Counted from the stretch's first letter, positions 42,993 through 53,493 are shown. The stretch: 64,000 nt of DNA from JBKQHQ01 sp052148715 (GCA_052148715.1 JBKQHQ010000009.1:1-64000), one strand, 5' to 3'. The notes: generated from the letters alone by a model not told the origin. Numbers and translations: made by a program.

Positions 42993-45900
42993 ATGACCGA
43001 ATTTGCATGGGTCGATACTGGTGGCGAACACCGACTTCTCCAACCGCTGTGGGACGACGGCGAGCGCCTTTATTGCAGAACGTGGCGGAATGATGCGGAG
43101 GGTGTCCAGCACGCACTTATGGCCGTGTTGCCTGCTGCTGAACGTCCGGCGCCCGCCACCATCAGTCGGCTCGCCCACGAATTCGCGCTCAAGGACTATC
43201 TGGATGGCGCGTGGGCAGCGCGACCGCTGGAACTTGTGCGCAGTCGCGGTCGAACGCTACTCCTGCTTGAGTCCCACAGTACCAACACGCTGGATTCGTT
43301 GCTGGGCAAGCCCCTGGAGTTGGGAAGATTTCTGCGGCTCGCCCCAGCGATCACTCACGCCGTCGGCCGGTTACATGAGAGCGGCCTAGTCCACAAGGAC
43401 ATAAAGCCCGCCAACATTCTTCTCGACCCCGTCACCGAGCAAGTCTGGTTGACCGGTTTCGGCATCGCCTCCCGACTGCCCCGCGAACGTCAGGCACCCG
43501 AGCCTCCCGAGTTCATCGCGGGAACCTTGGCCTACATGGCGCCAGAGCAAACCGGACGAATGAATCGCTCAATCGATTTGCGCAGCGACCTCTACGCGCT
43601 CGGCGTTACGTTCTATCAAATGCTGACGGGAGCGCTGCCGTTCGCGGCGACCGATCCCATGGAATGGGTTCATTACCACATCGCGCGCAAGCCGTTGGCG
43701 CCCGACCAGCGATTCCCCGGAATACCACCACCCTTGTCTGACATCGTCATGAAGCTCCTCGCCAAGACGGCAGAGGAACGCTATCAGACCGCGGTGGGAC
43801 TGGAGCAAGACCTGCGAGATTGTGCAATCCAATGGGAGAGCCAACAGCGCATCGAGCCCTTCACCCTCGGACGACATGAGCCGCCCGGGCGGCTTTTAAT
43901 CCCCGAGAATCTTTATGGGCGCGCCCCGGAAATAGCAGCATTGCAGAGTGCCTTCGACACCATCGTCAATCACCCGACGACGGCGCTGATCCTCGTGTCA
44001 GGCCACACGGGTATTGGCAAATCATCGGTGGTGAATGAACTTCACAAGGCCCTAGTTCCGCTACGCGGCCTGTTCGCATCGGGCAAGTTCGACCAGTACA
44101 AACGCGATATTCCCTATGCAACCTTGGCACAAGCGTTTCAACGGCTTGTCCGCCCGATCCTCGCCAAGAGCGAAGCCGAGCTCGGCCGGTGGCGGCAGAC
44201 TTTGCTCCGTGCGCTTGAGCAGCACGGCGCCCTTATCGTCGACCTCGTTCCGGAGCTGAAACTCATCGTCGGGGAGCAGGAGCCGGTCCCTGAGCTGCCG
44301 ACGTCCGACGCCCAGCGGCGCTTCCAGTCACTACTGCGGCGTTTCATCGGTGTCTTCGCGCGCCCTGAACATCCACTCGCCCTGTTTCTCGACGACCTGC
44401 AATGGCTCGACGCGGCTACTTTGGATCTGCTCGAGGATCTCCTCACCCAGGAGAGCGTCCCACACCTGCTTCTCATTGGCGCCTATCGCGACAATGAGGT
44501 CGATGCCTCTCATCCGCTGATGCGTAAACTCCGTTCGATCAAGGCGGCCGGCACGTCGTCCGTCGAGGAGATCACGCTTGGCGCGCTCGACGCCGAACAC
44601 GTTTCGCAGTTGATCGCGGACGCGCTCCACTGTGAAACGGATCGCGTGGGGGATCTGGCTGAGCTGATTGTGCAGAAAACCGATGGCAATCCGTTTTTCA
44701 TTAATCAGTTCCTGTCGACATTGACGGATGAAGGTCTGATCGCGTTTGATTCTGCGCATTCGCGCTGGTCCTGGGATCTTGAGCGCATCCACGCGAAGGG
44801 TTACACTGACAATGTGGCCGACTTGATGATCGGCAAACTCGTCCGGCTCCCTGCGGCAACCCAGCAGGCGCTGCAACAACTGGCCTGTCTCGGCAATATC
44901 GCGACCACCGCGATGTTAGCTGTCGTTCACGACACGACCGAGCAGGAGCTGCACGCCGGGCTACTTGAGGCACGCCGCCAGGAGTTGGTCGATTTCCTCG
45001 AGAGCTCCTACCGGTTCGTCCACGATCGCGTCCACGAGGCTGCTTATGCGCTGATCCCGACCGACCAGCGCGCCGGCATGCACCTACGGATCGGCAGGAT
45101 GCTGGTCGCGCATACGCCTCCCGGCAAGCTGGACGAGGCCATTTTCGAGATTGTCAACCAACTCAACCGCGCGTCGTCCTTGGTGACGGCGCCGGAAGAG
45201 CGCGAGCAGCTGGCCGAATTCAATCTGCTTGCCGGCAAACGCGCCCAAGCATCGTCCGCCTATGTATCCGCATTGAATTACCTGACTACGGGAGCCGCCT
45301 TACTGAGGGAGGATAGTTGGCAGCAGCGTCGCGAACTCAACTTTGCCCTGGAGGTAACTAGGGCGCATTGCGAGTTCGCGTCCGGAAGGATCGCGGAAGC
45401 CGAAGCGCGTCTGCGCGGCGTTTCCATTCGTGCCGTCACGACGCGAGAGCGCGTCGCGGTGGCCTGCCTGCAAGTCGATCTTTACCAGGGAATCGACCGT
45501 AGCGATGAGGCGGTCGCCGTTGGTTTGCGTGCGTTACGACACCTGGGCGTCGACCTTCCGGAGCGTCCGACGGAAGCCGATGCTCGACGCGCCTACGATG
45601 GCATCTGGACCCGGCTGGGCGCTCGCGCGATCGAAGATCTCGTCAGTCTACCGCTCATGAGCGACCCGGATTCGCTCGCGGCTCTGGATCTTCTGATCAG
45701 AGTTGCGGTCCCGGGGCACTTTGTCTCCTTTCATCTATTCGTGGTGGCTGTTTGCACGGCTGTCAGCTTGGGACTCGAGCGAGGTCACAGTGATGCATCT
45801 TGTATCGCCTACGTGCAGCTGGGCACGCTGGCAGGGGCCCACTTCGGCCAGTTCGATGCCGGCTACCGCTTCGGACGGTTGGGGTGCGAGTTGGTCGAGC

Positions 45901-48536
45901 GACCGGGATTGCAGCGCTTTCAAGCCAGGGTATTCGAGACATTCGGATTCCTCGTGCCTTGGACTCAGCATGTCCGAAAGGGGCGCGAGTTCCTACTTCG
46001 TGGCTTCGACCTCGCCACCCGGATCGGTGAAATCAGTTACGCGGGATATGCTTGCGGCCAGCTCAACACCAACTATCTCATGGCCGGCGACCCGTTGATC
46101 GAGGCTCAGGAGCAGGCTCAACACGGGCTCGCCTTTGCCCGCAGAGTCTGCTTCGGAATAATCGAGGGCTGGATTCTGGGCCAACTCGGTCTCATCCGTA
46201 GCCTGCGGGGACTGACCACACGTTTTGGCTCATTCGACGAAGGTGTGTTCCGTGAAAGTGATCTTGAGCGTGATCTGGCCGGCAACCCGGCGCTCGCGCT
46301 TGCGGAATGTTGGTACTACATTCGTAAGCTGCAGGCACGTTTCCTCGCAGGCGAATTCGTGGACGCCTTGCAGGCGGCCTCCAGGGCCCAACCGATGCTC
46401 TGGAGTACCGTGTCTCTCTTGGAGGTTGTTGAATACCGTTTCTACGGTGCGCTTTGCCATGCGGCAGTTCATGAATCCGCCTCGTCTGAGGAGCGCGAAT
46501 ATCATGTCGCGAGGCTGACGGAACACCTGGAGAAGCTCGAGACCTGGGCACTCCATTGCCCGGAGAATTTTGCCAACCGGGCGGCACTCGTCGGGGCGGA
46601 GCTGGCCCGCATCGAGGGGCGGGAACTCGACGCAGAGCGGCTGTACGAACGTGCAATCAGTTCGGCCCGTGCCGCAGACCTAGTCCACAACGAGGCCCTC
46701 GCCAACGAGCTTGCGGGACGATTTTACCTCACGCGCGGCTTTGAGCGCATCGCGAATGCCTATTTTCGGGAAGCCCGCGCCTGCTATTTACGCTGGGGCG
46801 CTGACGCGAAGGTCCGACAGTTCGATCAGCTTTACCCGCATTTGGCCGCTCCGGAGGGGCAGCAGCGTCCTGCCGCGATCATTGGCTCGCCGGTCCAACA
46901 TCTGGACGTAGCGAGCGTCGTGAAGGCCTCTCAGGCTCTGTCCAGCGAGATCGTGTTGCCCAAGTTGATCGAGCGGCTGATGAAGATCGCGATCGAGAAC
47001 GCAGGCGCGGATCGCGGCCTTTTGATATTGCCGTCAGGGGATGAATATCTGATCCAAGCGGAGGCGCGGGCGACCGGCGATCAGATCGAAGTCACGATGC
47101 GCCAAGAGCCGATTACCCGGATCGCCTGTCCCGAATCCCTCGTCCGCTATGTCATCCGCACGCAGGAAAGCGTGATCCTCGATGATGCCTCCAAACCCAA
47201 CCTGTTCTCTGCGGACGACTATCTGCGCGACCGACAATCGAAGTCGATCCTCTGCCTTCCCTTGATAAAACAACGGGAATTAACCGGGATTCTCCTCCTC
47301 GAAAACACATTAGCCTCTCACGCATTCACCGCGGCCCGAATCGCGGTCTTGGAACTGTTGGCGGCGCAAGCAGCTATCTCGCTGGAAAACACGCGCCTCT
47401 ATAGCGATCTTCAAGAACGGGAAACGAAAGTCAGACGTCTTGTCGACTCCAATATTATCGGGATTTTGATCGGGAATCTCGACGGTCAGGTTCAGGAGGC
47501 CAATCAGGCGTTTCTCCAGATTGTCGGATACGATCAAGCGGACCTCGCGGCGGGTCGATTGCGCCGGATAGAGCTGACGCCGGCGGAATGGCATGACCGG
47601 GACGCGCAGGCCGGGGCTGAAATGAGGACGATGGGAACCGCCCAGCCATACGAGAAGGAGTACTTCCGGAAAGACGGCAGTCGCGTGCCGGTCCTGGTTG
47701 GAGCAGCGACGTTCGGTGAACGAGGATACGGCGTTGTCGCCTTCGTCGTCGACCTGACCGACCGCAAGCGGGCCGAGGCAGCCGTGCGCGAAAGCGAACT
47801 CCGCTACCGCGAGGTGCAGATGGAGTTAGCGCATGCGAACCGGGTTGCGACAATGGGCCAACTGACGGCCTCCATTGCCCACGAAGTAGGCCACCCTGTC
47901 GCTGCCTCGCTTATGAGTGCCGAAACCGCTGCGCGCTGGCTCGCGCGTGAGCCGCCAGATTTGGAAAGGGCCAGGCAGTCAATCGACCGTACTATTAACG
48001 AAAGTAAACGGGCAGCCAATATTTTTGTCGGCATCCGCGATCTCGTGAAAAGCGCGCCGTCGCGGACCGGAGATGTGGAAATCAACGAGGCGATATTGGA
48101 AGTGATCGCGCTGACCCGGGGCGAACTATCAAAAAACAGCGTTCTGGTGCAGATGGAGCTGGCGAAGGGCCTTCCAGTCGTTCACTGCGATCGGGTCCAA
48201 CTGCAACAGGTCATTTTGAACTTGATCGTCAACGCCGTCGAGGCGATGAGCCAAACGAGCGACGGGCCCCGGGACATGCTGATCAGCACCGAAAGTGAGT
48301 CAGGAAGCGTCCGGGTCGCAGTGCGGGATTCGGGTCCCGGGCTGCCTCAAGCCAACTCCGAGCGAGTCTTCCAGGCCTTCTTTACAACCAAGCCTAGCGG
48401 CTTGGGGATAGGCCTCTCGATTTGCCGGTCGATCGTTGAGGCGCATGGCGGGCGGCTCTGGACGACGCCGAACGAGCCGCGCGGCACGGTTTTTTGCTTT
48501 ACGCTGCCGATCGGGAAGAATCGCTTGGGGACCTAG
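42993..48536 (+). CDS. Giant multidomain kinase: Ser/Thr kinase, AAA ATPase, TPR-like, GAF, PAS, histidine kinase
   Basis: An 1847-residue soluble protein. An N-terminal protein-kinase domain (to about 280) has the catalytic loop HKDIKPANILL at 134-144, but the DFG motif is GFG at 155-157, so the metal-binding Asp is lost. A STAND/AAA ATPase follows, with Walker A GHTGIGKSS at 337-345 and Walker B LALFLDDLQWLD (Asp467). A long helical-repeat region runs to about 1290. Then GAF (about 1315-1475), PAS (about 1483-1597, IVGYDQADLAAGRLRRIELT), HisKA with His1630 in SIAHEVGHPVAA, and HATPase (GLGIGLSICRSIVEAHGG). This is the architecture of the large AAA-type sensor kinases of cyanobacteria and Rhizobiales. 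The start is uncertain; the frame opens at 42801 but conserved sequence begins at the ATG at 42993. It is divergent from the small histidine kinase. Confidence 0.88.
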   Translation: MTEFAWVDTGGEHRLLQPLWDDGERLYCRTWRNDAEGVQHALMAVLPAAERPAPATISRLAHEFALKDYLDGAWAARPLELVRSRGRTLLLLESHSTNTLDSLLGKPLELGRFLRLAPAITHAVGRLHESGLVHKDIKPANILLDPVTEQVWLTGFGIASRLPRERQAPEPPEFIAGTLAYMAPEQTGRMNRSIDLRSDLYALGVTFYQMLTGALPFAATDPMEWVHYHIARKPLAPDQRFPGIPPPLSDIVMKLLAKTAEERYQTAVGLEQDLRDCAIQWESQQRIEPFTLGRHEPPGRLLIPENLYGRAPEIAALQSAFDTIVNHPTTALILVSGHTGIGKSSVVNELHKALVPLRGLFASGKFDQYKRDIPYATLAQAFQRLVRPILAKSEAELGRWRQTLLRALEQHGALIVDLVPELKLIVGEQEPVPELPTSDAQRRFQSLLRRFIGVFARPEHPLALFLDDLQWLDAATLDLLEDLLTQESVPHLLLIGAYRDNEVDASHPLMRKLRSIKAAGTSSVEEITLGALDAEHVSQLIADALHCETDRVGDLAELIVQKTDGNPFFINQFLSTLTDEGLIAFDSAHSRWSWDLERIHAKGYTDNVADLMIGKLVRLPAATQQALQQLACLGNIATTAMLAVVHDTTEQELHAGLLEARRQELVDFLESSYRFVHDRVHEAAYALIPTDQRAGMHLRIGRMLVAHTPPGKLDEAIFEIVNQLNRASSLVTAPEEREQLAEFNLLAGKRAQASSAYVSALNYLTTGAALLREDSWQQRRELNFALEVTRAHCEFASGRIAEAEARLRGVSIRAVTTRERVAVACLQVDLYQGIDRSDEAVAVGLRALRHLGVDLPERPTEADARRAYDGIWTRLGARAIEDLVSLPLMSDPDSLAALDLLIRVAVPGHFVSFHLFVVAVCTAVSLGLERGHSDASCIAYVQLGTLAGAHFGQFDAGYRFGRLGCELVERPGLQRFQARVFETFGFLVPWTQHVRKGREFLLRGFDLATRIGEISYAGYACGQLNTNYLMAGDPLIEAQEQAQHGLAFARRVCFGIIEGWILGQLGLIRSLRGLTTRFGSFDEGVFRESDLERDLAGNPALALAECWYYIRKLQARFLAGEFVDALQAASRAQPMLWSTVSLLEVVEYRFYGALCHAAVHESASSEEREYHVARLTEHLEKLETWALHCPENFANRAALVGAELARIEGRELDAERLYERAISSARAADLVHNEALANELAGRFYLTRGFERIANAYFREARACYLRWGADAKVRQFDQLYPHLAAPEGQQRPAAIIGSPVQHLDVASVVKASQALSSEIVLPKLIERLMKIAIENAGADRGLLILPSGDEYLIQAEARATGDQIEVTMRQEPITRIACPESLVRYVIRTQESVILDDASKPNLFSADDYLRDRQSKSILCLPLIKQRELTGILLLENTLASHAFTAARIAVLELLAAQAAISLENTRLYSDLQERETKVRRLVDSNIIGILIGNLDGQVQEANQAFLQIVGYDQADLAAGRLRRIELTPAEWHDRDAQAGAEMRTMGTAQPYEKEYFRKDGSRVPVLVGAATFGERGYGVVAFVVDLTDRKRAEAAVRESELRYREVQMELAHANRVATMGQLTASIAHEVGHPVAASLMSAETAARWLAREPPDLERARQSIDRTINESKRAANIFVGIRDLVKSAPSRTGDVEINEAILEVIALTRGELSKNSVLVQMELAKGLPVVHCDRVQLQQVILNLIVNAVEAMSQTSDGPRDMLISTESESGSVRVAVRDSGPGLPQANSERVFQAFFTTKPSGLGIGLSICRSIVEAHGGRLWTTPNEPRGTVFCFTLPIGKNRLGT

Positions 48537-48607
48537 AGTCATCTGAGGCCTAGTCTCGCCAAAAGGCGAATGCATGCAGCGCGTGGAAATCTGCTGGAGA
48601 CAGGCTG

Positions 48608-49651
48608 ATGGAAGGTCAAAAGCGCAACACCCTGGAAAATGACGGGCTAGAAACTTCCCAGGTGGCGCCGCGCCGTACGCCGTGGGCATTCGACCCGGGC
48701 GATGCCGTGAGCCGCTATGGTCTCCTGGCGGCGTGGATACTGCTGATCGTCGTTTTCTCGATCGCAAGGCCGGAAATATTTCTGAGTCGAGCCAACTTCG
48801 CCAACATCCTCGGTTCGCAGGCCACGCTGGTGATGGTGACCATAGGGATGATCATCCCGATGACGGTCGGCGAATTCGATATCTCTATGGCGGGGCTCGT
48901 CTCGGCATGCCTCATGCTCATCGGCGTGTTGAATGCAAACTATGCCTGGCCGATTGGCGCGGTCGTGATATTGGTCGCTGCACTCGCGCTCGCCGTTGGA
49001 ATGATCAATGCGTTCATAGTGGTGCGCATTGGCGTCAATTCCCTGGTTGCGACGCTCGGTATGGGCACGCTGCTCACTGGCGTGGCTTATGGTATCAGCG
49101 GCGTCAGTATCATCGGGCTTTCCAGCACGTTGACGATGATTGCCCGCACCAAATTGTTTGGCATCCAGTTGGCGTTCTACTACGGGCTCTTCCTCACCGT
49201 TGCGCTGTGGTACGTGCAGCGCTTCACGCCACTTGGGCGCAACATGTACTTCACCGGCGCCAATCGCGAAGTGGCGCGGCTTTCGGGTGTGCAGGTTGAC
49301 CGACTACGGGCCTTGTCACTGGTCGCCTCGAGTTTGATCGCCGCGTTCGCTGCCGTGATCCTGGCGGGCGTGCTTGGCTCGGCGGATCCGAACGTGGCGA
49401 CTGGCTACCTTCTGCCGCCCTTCGCCGCCGCTTTTCTAGGTGCCACCGCCATAACGCCCGGGCGCTTTAATCCCTGGGGTGCATTTGTCGCCGTTTATTT
49501 CTTGATCACCGGCATCGTCGGCCTGCAAATCGTGGGCTTTCCGGGTTGGATCGAACAGGTCTTTTACGGCGGCGCGCTCGTGTTGGCGGTCGCGTTGTCG
49601 CGTATCGCGGCCGAAAAACTCAACAGCGCCCGATGGAACGCGGCAAGCTAA
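48608..49651 (+). CDS. Sugar-type ABC transporter permease (RbsC family)
   Basis: A 347-residue inner-membrane permease with eight to ten hydrophobic segments. The family signature is SQATLVMVTIGMIIPMTVGE followed by FDISMAG, and NSLVATLGMGTLLTGVAYG. The ATPase contact loop GANREVARLSGVQVDRLRAL is present. It is first in a permease / binding protein / ATPase cassette with 40-nt or smaller gaps. It begins 71 nt after the giant kinase gene, so that kinase could be co-transcribed with the transporter. Confidence 0.9.
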   Translation: MEGQKRNTLENDGLETSQVAPRRTPWAFDPGDAVSRYGLLAAWILLIVVFSIARPEIFLSRANFANILGSQATLVMVTIGMIIPMTVGEFDISMAGLVSACLMLIGVLNANYAWPIGAVVILVAALALAVGMINAFIVVRIGVNSLVATLGMGTLLTGVAYGISGVSIIGLSSTLTMIARTKLFGIQLAFYYGLFLTVALWYVQRFTPLGRNMYFTGANREVARLSGVQVDRLRALSLVASSLIAAFAAVILAGVLGSADPNVATGYLLPPFAAAFLGATAITPGRFNPWGAFVAVYFLITGIVGLQIVGFPGWIEQVFYGGALVLAVALSRIAAEKLNSARWNAAS

Positions 49652-49691
49652 TTCCTTGACGACAAGGACTTACCCGAGACAGGAGGTGGAG

Positions 49692-50852
49692 GTGGAAACA
49701 ATTGGCACAAATTCGACGCGACGCGCCGTCGGAAGAGGAATGAAGCTCCACCTGCTATCGGCAGCCGCATTGCTCATCGGTACGCCACCGAGTTTTGCCG
49801 AGGACCTCGGTTCTCCCATCCAACAGGCAAGGCAAATCGTTGCTGCCGTTAGCGAGCCGAAGACCGGGCCGCCGGATTTGCCGGCGATCGACGCCGGGGC
49901 GAAGCTGAAGGGTAAGTCGATCTTTTATCTTTCGGCGGCATTGAGCTACCCGTTCAGCCAAGAAGTTCTCAAAGGCGTGCAGGATGCAAGCGCGGTGCTC
50001 GGCATGACGGTGGTTACGGCCGACGCGGCGGCGGGGTCGTCCAGCGCGTCCAGTTACATCGATCGCGCCATAAGCCAGGGCGCGGCAGCCATCATACTGC
50101 AAGGGATCGACGCCTATACGGTTCAGGCCTCGCTTGCGGATGCCAAGGCGGCGCGCATTGCCGTGGTTACAGTCGCTGCGCTGCCACCGGGACCCCTGTC
50201 GAAGGAAACCGCCGATCTCGGCGTTTCCGCCTCAGTCAATTTCTCCATTGCCGAGGTTGGCAAGGTAATGGCCGCGTATGTGGCGGCCAACGCGGCGCCT
50301 GATGCACATGTCGCGCTTATCAGTTGCTCGACCTTTCGCACGGATCAGATCGTCGCGAGGGAATTTACCGCCGAGCTTAAGCGCTTCTGCCCCGGATGCG
50401 CGCTGACGACCAAGGACTCGCCACTGACGCAATGGCAGACAACGCTGCCGTCACTGGTCCGCACATTGATAACGGTCGATCCAGCGATCAGCTTCATTGT
50501 GCCTTCGGTCGACGCGATGGTGCCGTCGATCAAACCTGCCATTATCGCCGTCGGCGCGGGCGACAAGATCAAGATTGTCAGCAACAACGCTCAGCTGCCG
50601 GACATGCAAGCGATCGCCACCAAGAACGATCAGGAGGTGGCGGATGTCGGCGCGTCGAACGAACGGATGGGTTGGGCCACGGTCGATCAGATCGCCCGGC
50701 TTTTGACCGGACGCCCGCCCGTGACGGACGATCAACCGCTCCGTCTATTCACGACCGAGAACATCGACCAAGTCAATCTCAAGGAACCCGCGTACACATG
50801 GTACGGCCGTTTTGACTTCAAGTCCTACTACCGCAAACTTTGGAGCCTCTGA
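49692..50852 (+). CDS. Sugar-type ABC transporter substrate-binding protein
   Basis: A 386-residue periplasmic-binding protein (Peripla_BP_4/RbsB type). A signal peptide lies at KLHLLSAAALLIGTPPSFAE. The mature protein contains GKSIFYLSAALSYPFSQEVL, SSYIDRAISQGAAAIILQGI and the hinge strand FIVPSVDAMVPSIKPAI. The start is taken as the GTG at 49692 because AGGAGG lies 5 nt upstream; the ATG at 49740 would also give a proper signal peptide. The ligand, a sugar or polyol by family, is unknown. Confidence 0.87.
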   Translation: METIGTNSTRRAVGRGMKLHLLSAAALLIGTPPSFAEDLGSPIQQARQIVAAVSEPKTGPPDLPAIDAGAKLKGKSIFYLSAALSYPFSQEVLKGVQDASAVLGMTVVTADAAAGSSSASSYIDRAISQGAAAIILQGIDAYTVQASLADAKAARIAVVTVAALPPGPLSKETADLGVSASVNFSIAEVGKVMAAYVAANAAPDAHVALISCSTFRTDQIVAREFTAELKRFCPGCALTTKDSPLTQWQTTLPSLVRTLITVDPAISFIVPSVDAMVPSIKPAIIAVGAGDKIKIVSNNAQLPDMQAIATKNDQEVADVGASNERMGWATVDQIARLLTGRPPVTDDQPLRLFTTENIDQVNLKEPAYTWYGRFDFKSYYRKLWSL

Positions 50853-50857
50853 TCGGA

Positions 50858-52444
50858 ATGGGAAGACCTGACACACCCTCGTCCGATTTCGTCATATCGC
50901 TCCGCAATGTGTCGAAGTCGTTCGGGCAGCGTCGTGTCCTTGACCGGGTCGATCTGGATGTTGCGGCAGGACAGGTCCACGCCCTGCTAGGTCAAAACGG
51001 ATCCGGTAAATCGACACTGATCAAGATCCTTTCGGGCGTTTACGAGCCCGACAGGGCCGATGCAGGCGATGCGCAACCTTATTTGCTGCTCGGCGGGCAG
51101 CGGATCAGCCTACCGCTCAATCCTGCATCTGCAACGGCTTTTGGCCTCGCCGTCGTTCATCAGGACCTGCCGATCATCGGATCGGCGAGCATCATGGAAA
51201 ACCTTCGCATCGGTCGGTTCCGCACGAGGATCGGCTGGCGCATAGACTGGCGCCAGGAAAGGCGCGAGGTTGCCGCGGCGCTGCATAGCTTCGGAATTCG
51301 CGGTGAGCCCGACCGATTGGCGCAAGACCTCCCCGAGGCTGACCGTGCCATGCTTGCGATCTTGCGCGGCCTGCAAGGGCTCCCGGTGGATCGACCGGGG
51401 CTGCTGGTCTTGGACGAACCGACGGCGCATCTGCCGCGTGACGGTGTCGATCGTGTATTCGCTGCGATCCGGCTCGTGGCGCGGCAGGGACACAGCGTAT
51501 TGCTGATCACCCATCGGCTCGACGAAGTGTTTGCCATTGCTGACCGTGTCTCGGTCATTCGCGACGGCGCGATTTGCCATATCGCCGATACGGCGCGCTC
51601 GACGATGCGCGATCTGATCAAAGCGATACTCGGCTTCGAGCTGGACGATCTATATCCCGAGCGGGTGGAACAACGCGGCGAACGTGCCTTAAAAGTTATC
51701 AACCTATCCGGCAAGCGGGTTCAAGACCTTTCCCTTGAATTGCGGCGGGGGGAGATTGTGGGGCTTACCGGTTTGATTGGAGCCGGGCAGGAAGAAGTGC
51801 CTTATCTACTCTTTGGCGCTCAACCTGGCAGGTCGGGCGCTATTGCGGTTGGCGATGCGCTTTACCGGCAATCACGGTTCTCTCCCCGCTTAGCGATCGA
51901 GGCCGGCATGGCGCTCCTGCCCGGCGATCGGCGGGCGGCGTCTGGCGTTGGCGATGCCTCGGTCCGCGAGAATGTCAGCCTGCCGATCCTGCGCAGATTC
52001 TTCCGGGCGGGCCTTCTCGACGAAAAGCGAGAACGGCATCATGTCGAAAGGCTATTGCGGAACTTCGAGGTAAAGCCCCTCGATTCAGCATTGCCGCTCG
52101 GGTCGCTGAGCGGCGGCAATCAGCAAAAGGCGCTCTTGGCAAAGTGGTTTCAGACACGCCCCGCGATTCTCCTTCTGCATGAACCGACGCGAGGCGTTGA
52201 TATCGGCTCCCGTCGCGCCATCTTCCGGCAGATCAAGGAAGCCGCGGCTCTGGGCACGGCGATTCTCCTTGTCAGCACGGAGTACGCTGATCTCGCCAAT
52301 CTGTGCGACCGCGTTCTGGTGATGCGAAACGGACGACTGACGACCGAGTTGAGCGGTGACGCGATGAGCGAACAGCGGATCATCGCGCAGTGCATGGTGA
52401 ACGATCTGCTGTTTCCCGAAATGCAGCACCCGGGCTCGTCATAA
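50858..52444 (+). CDS. Sugar-type ABC transporter ATPase with two ABC domains (RbsA/MglA family)
   Basis: A 528-residue protein with two ATPase domains, as usual for this family. Domain 1 has Walker A LLGQNGSGKSTLIK and Walker B LLVLDEPTAHL, but its signature loop is the degenerate DLPEADRAMLAILRGL. Domain 2 has the typical altered Walker A VGLTGLIGAGQEEV, signature LGSLSGGNQQKALLAKW and Walker B ILLLHEPTRGVDIGS. The start at 50858 follows the binding-protein stop by 5 nt. It completes the three-gene importer. Confidence 0.9.
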   Translation: MGRPDTPSSDFVISLRNVSKSFGQRRVLDRVDLDVAAGQVHALLGQNGSGKSTLIKILSGVYEPDRADAGDAQPYLLLGGQRISLPLNPASATAFGLAVVHQDLPIIGSASIMENLRIGRFRTRIGWRIDWRQERREVAAALHSFGIRGEPDRLAQDLPEADRAMLAILRGLQGLPVDRPGLLVLDEPTAHLPRDGVDRVFAAIRLVARQGHSVLLITHRLDEVFAIADRVSVIRDGAICHIADTARSTMRDLIKAILGFELDDLYPERVEQRGERALKVINLSGKRVQDLSLELRRGEIVGLTGLIGAGQEEVPYLLFGAQPGRSGAIAVGDALYRQSRFSPRLAIEAGMALLPGDRRAASGVGDASVRENVSLPILRRFFRAGLLDEKRERHHVERLLRNFEVKPLDSALPLGSLSGGNQQKALLAKWFQTRPAILLLHEPTRGVDIGSRRAIFRQIKEAAALGTAILLVSTEYADLANLCDRVLVMRNGRLTTELSGDAMSEQRIIAQCMVNDLLFPEMQHPGSS

Positions 52445-52551
52445 CTTTGCATCGATCGTCGGCGTGGAAAAGACCCATGGCGTTGAATGCACCATCTTCG
52501 TCCCACGCGACCGGAGTTAGTTGCCGCACCAATGGGTGCGACTAATATTCT

Positions 52552-52803
52552 TCATGAATGTTCCAATCCAAACATGGTGTCAATGAAATACCGCCCGGGG
52601 CCGGTGAGGCGCAGAAGAAGGAAGCCGCCCATAATGCCGAGATTCTTGTTGAAGTGAAACATGTTCTCGCGCCGAGCGGGCCCCGTCATCGTCCAATAAC
52701 GATGGCTGATAAGCGAAGTTACCAGCGTATAGAATAACATGCGGAGCGCTAACGGGCGGGCGAGCACACTCACCAGAATCGAGGTGGAGACCGGAAGTTC
52801 CAC
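52552..52803 (-). pseudogene. 5'-truncated DoxX family gene
   Basis: About 83 codons matching the C-terminal two thirds of the DoxX protein at 53705-54124: MELPVSTSILVSVLARPLAL aligns with MELPVAFAVAVGAFTRPSAL, and SHRYWTMTG and NKNLGIMGGFLLLRLTGPGR also align. The first two membrane segments are missing. At 52803 the similarity ends abruptly and the plus strand beyond reads KRRVDKLPDRLRTLADLIRM before a stop, apparently another truncated gene. This is therefore a recombination junction. It lies opposite to the intact DoxX genes. Confidence 0.6.
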
Positions 52804-53022
52804 AAAAAATCAAGCGCCGCGTCGACAAGCTCCCGGATCGCTTGCGGACCCTGGCCGACCTCATCCGGATGGCCGAAGGCCTCAAGCTCAAGCGGCCGTG
52901 ACTGGGCGTGTATAGCACCTGTGTATAATTTATCGATGTCTCTCGCGCATGTGAAATTTATATGACCGCTTGGCTTTGCTGCCGGCAGCTGGACCCCCGG
53001 GAAAACGCGGCGAAGATGGGCC

Positions 53023-53493
53023 ATGATGGATCTACTGTTCGTTGGTGTCGGGTGGACGGACCTCGCGATGACCCTGAACCGGATCGCGGTTGGGGCTTTC
53101 TTTATGCTGTCGGGATATCACAAGCTGTTCAACGCGGAGCGCCACCGTGCAATCGTCGATGAACTCAAGTCGCTCGGCGTTCCAGCAGTCGGCTTCAATC
53201 AATGGTGGGTGCCGTTGGTCGAGTTCGCCGCCGGCGCCGGCGTCCTTATCGGGCTTTTGGCGCCACTCGCCGCGCTGGGCTTGCTTGTCATCATTTTCGT
53301 TGCCATGGCCACGTCCGGGCGGCAGCGAATCAAACTCTACAAGCCGATCGATGAAGCGGATCGCATCGACGATTGGCTCTATTTACCGGAGACGCTTTAT
53401 GCCTTTATGTTGATCATAGTCGTCTCGGCAGGCGCCGGGCCATACAGCTTCGATGCCCTGATCCTGGGTCTGATCGATAGGCACGTCGCGTGA
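53023..53493 (+). CDS. DoxX family membrane protein (copy 1)
   Basis: A 156-residue integral membrane protein with four hydrophobic segments. RIAVGAFFMLSGYHKLFNAE and QWWVPLVEFAAGAGVLIGLL match the DoxX fold. DoxX proteins are related to the small subunit of thiosulfate:quinone oxidoreductase and are linked to redox balance. The start may be the ATG at 53023 or 53026. Between its stop and the next DoxX gene are 211 nt without a feature. Confidence 0.8.
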   Translation: MMDLLFVGVGWTDLAMTLNRIAVGAFFMLSGYHKLFNAERHRAIVDELKSLGVPAVGFNQWWVPLVEFAAGAGVLIGLLAPLAALGLLVIIFVAMATSGRQRIKLYKPIDEADRIDDWLYLPETLYAFMLIIVVSAGAGPYSFDALILGLIDRHVA

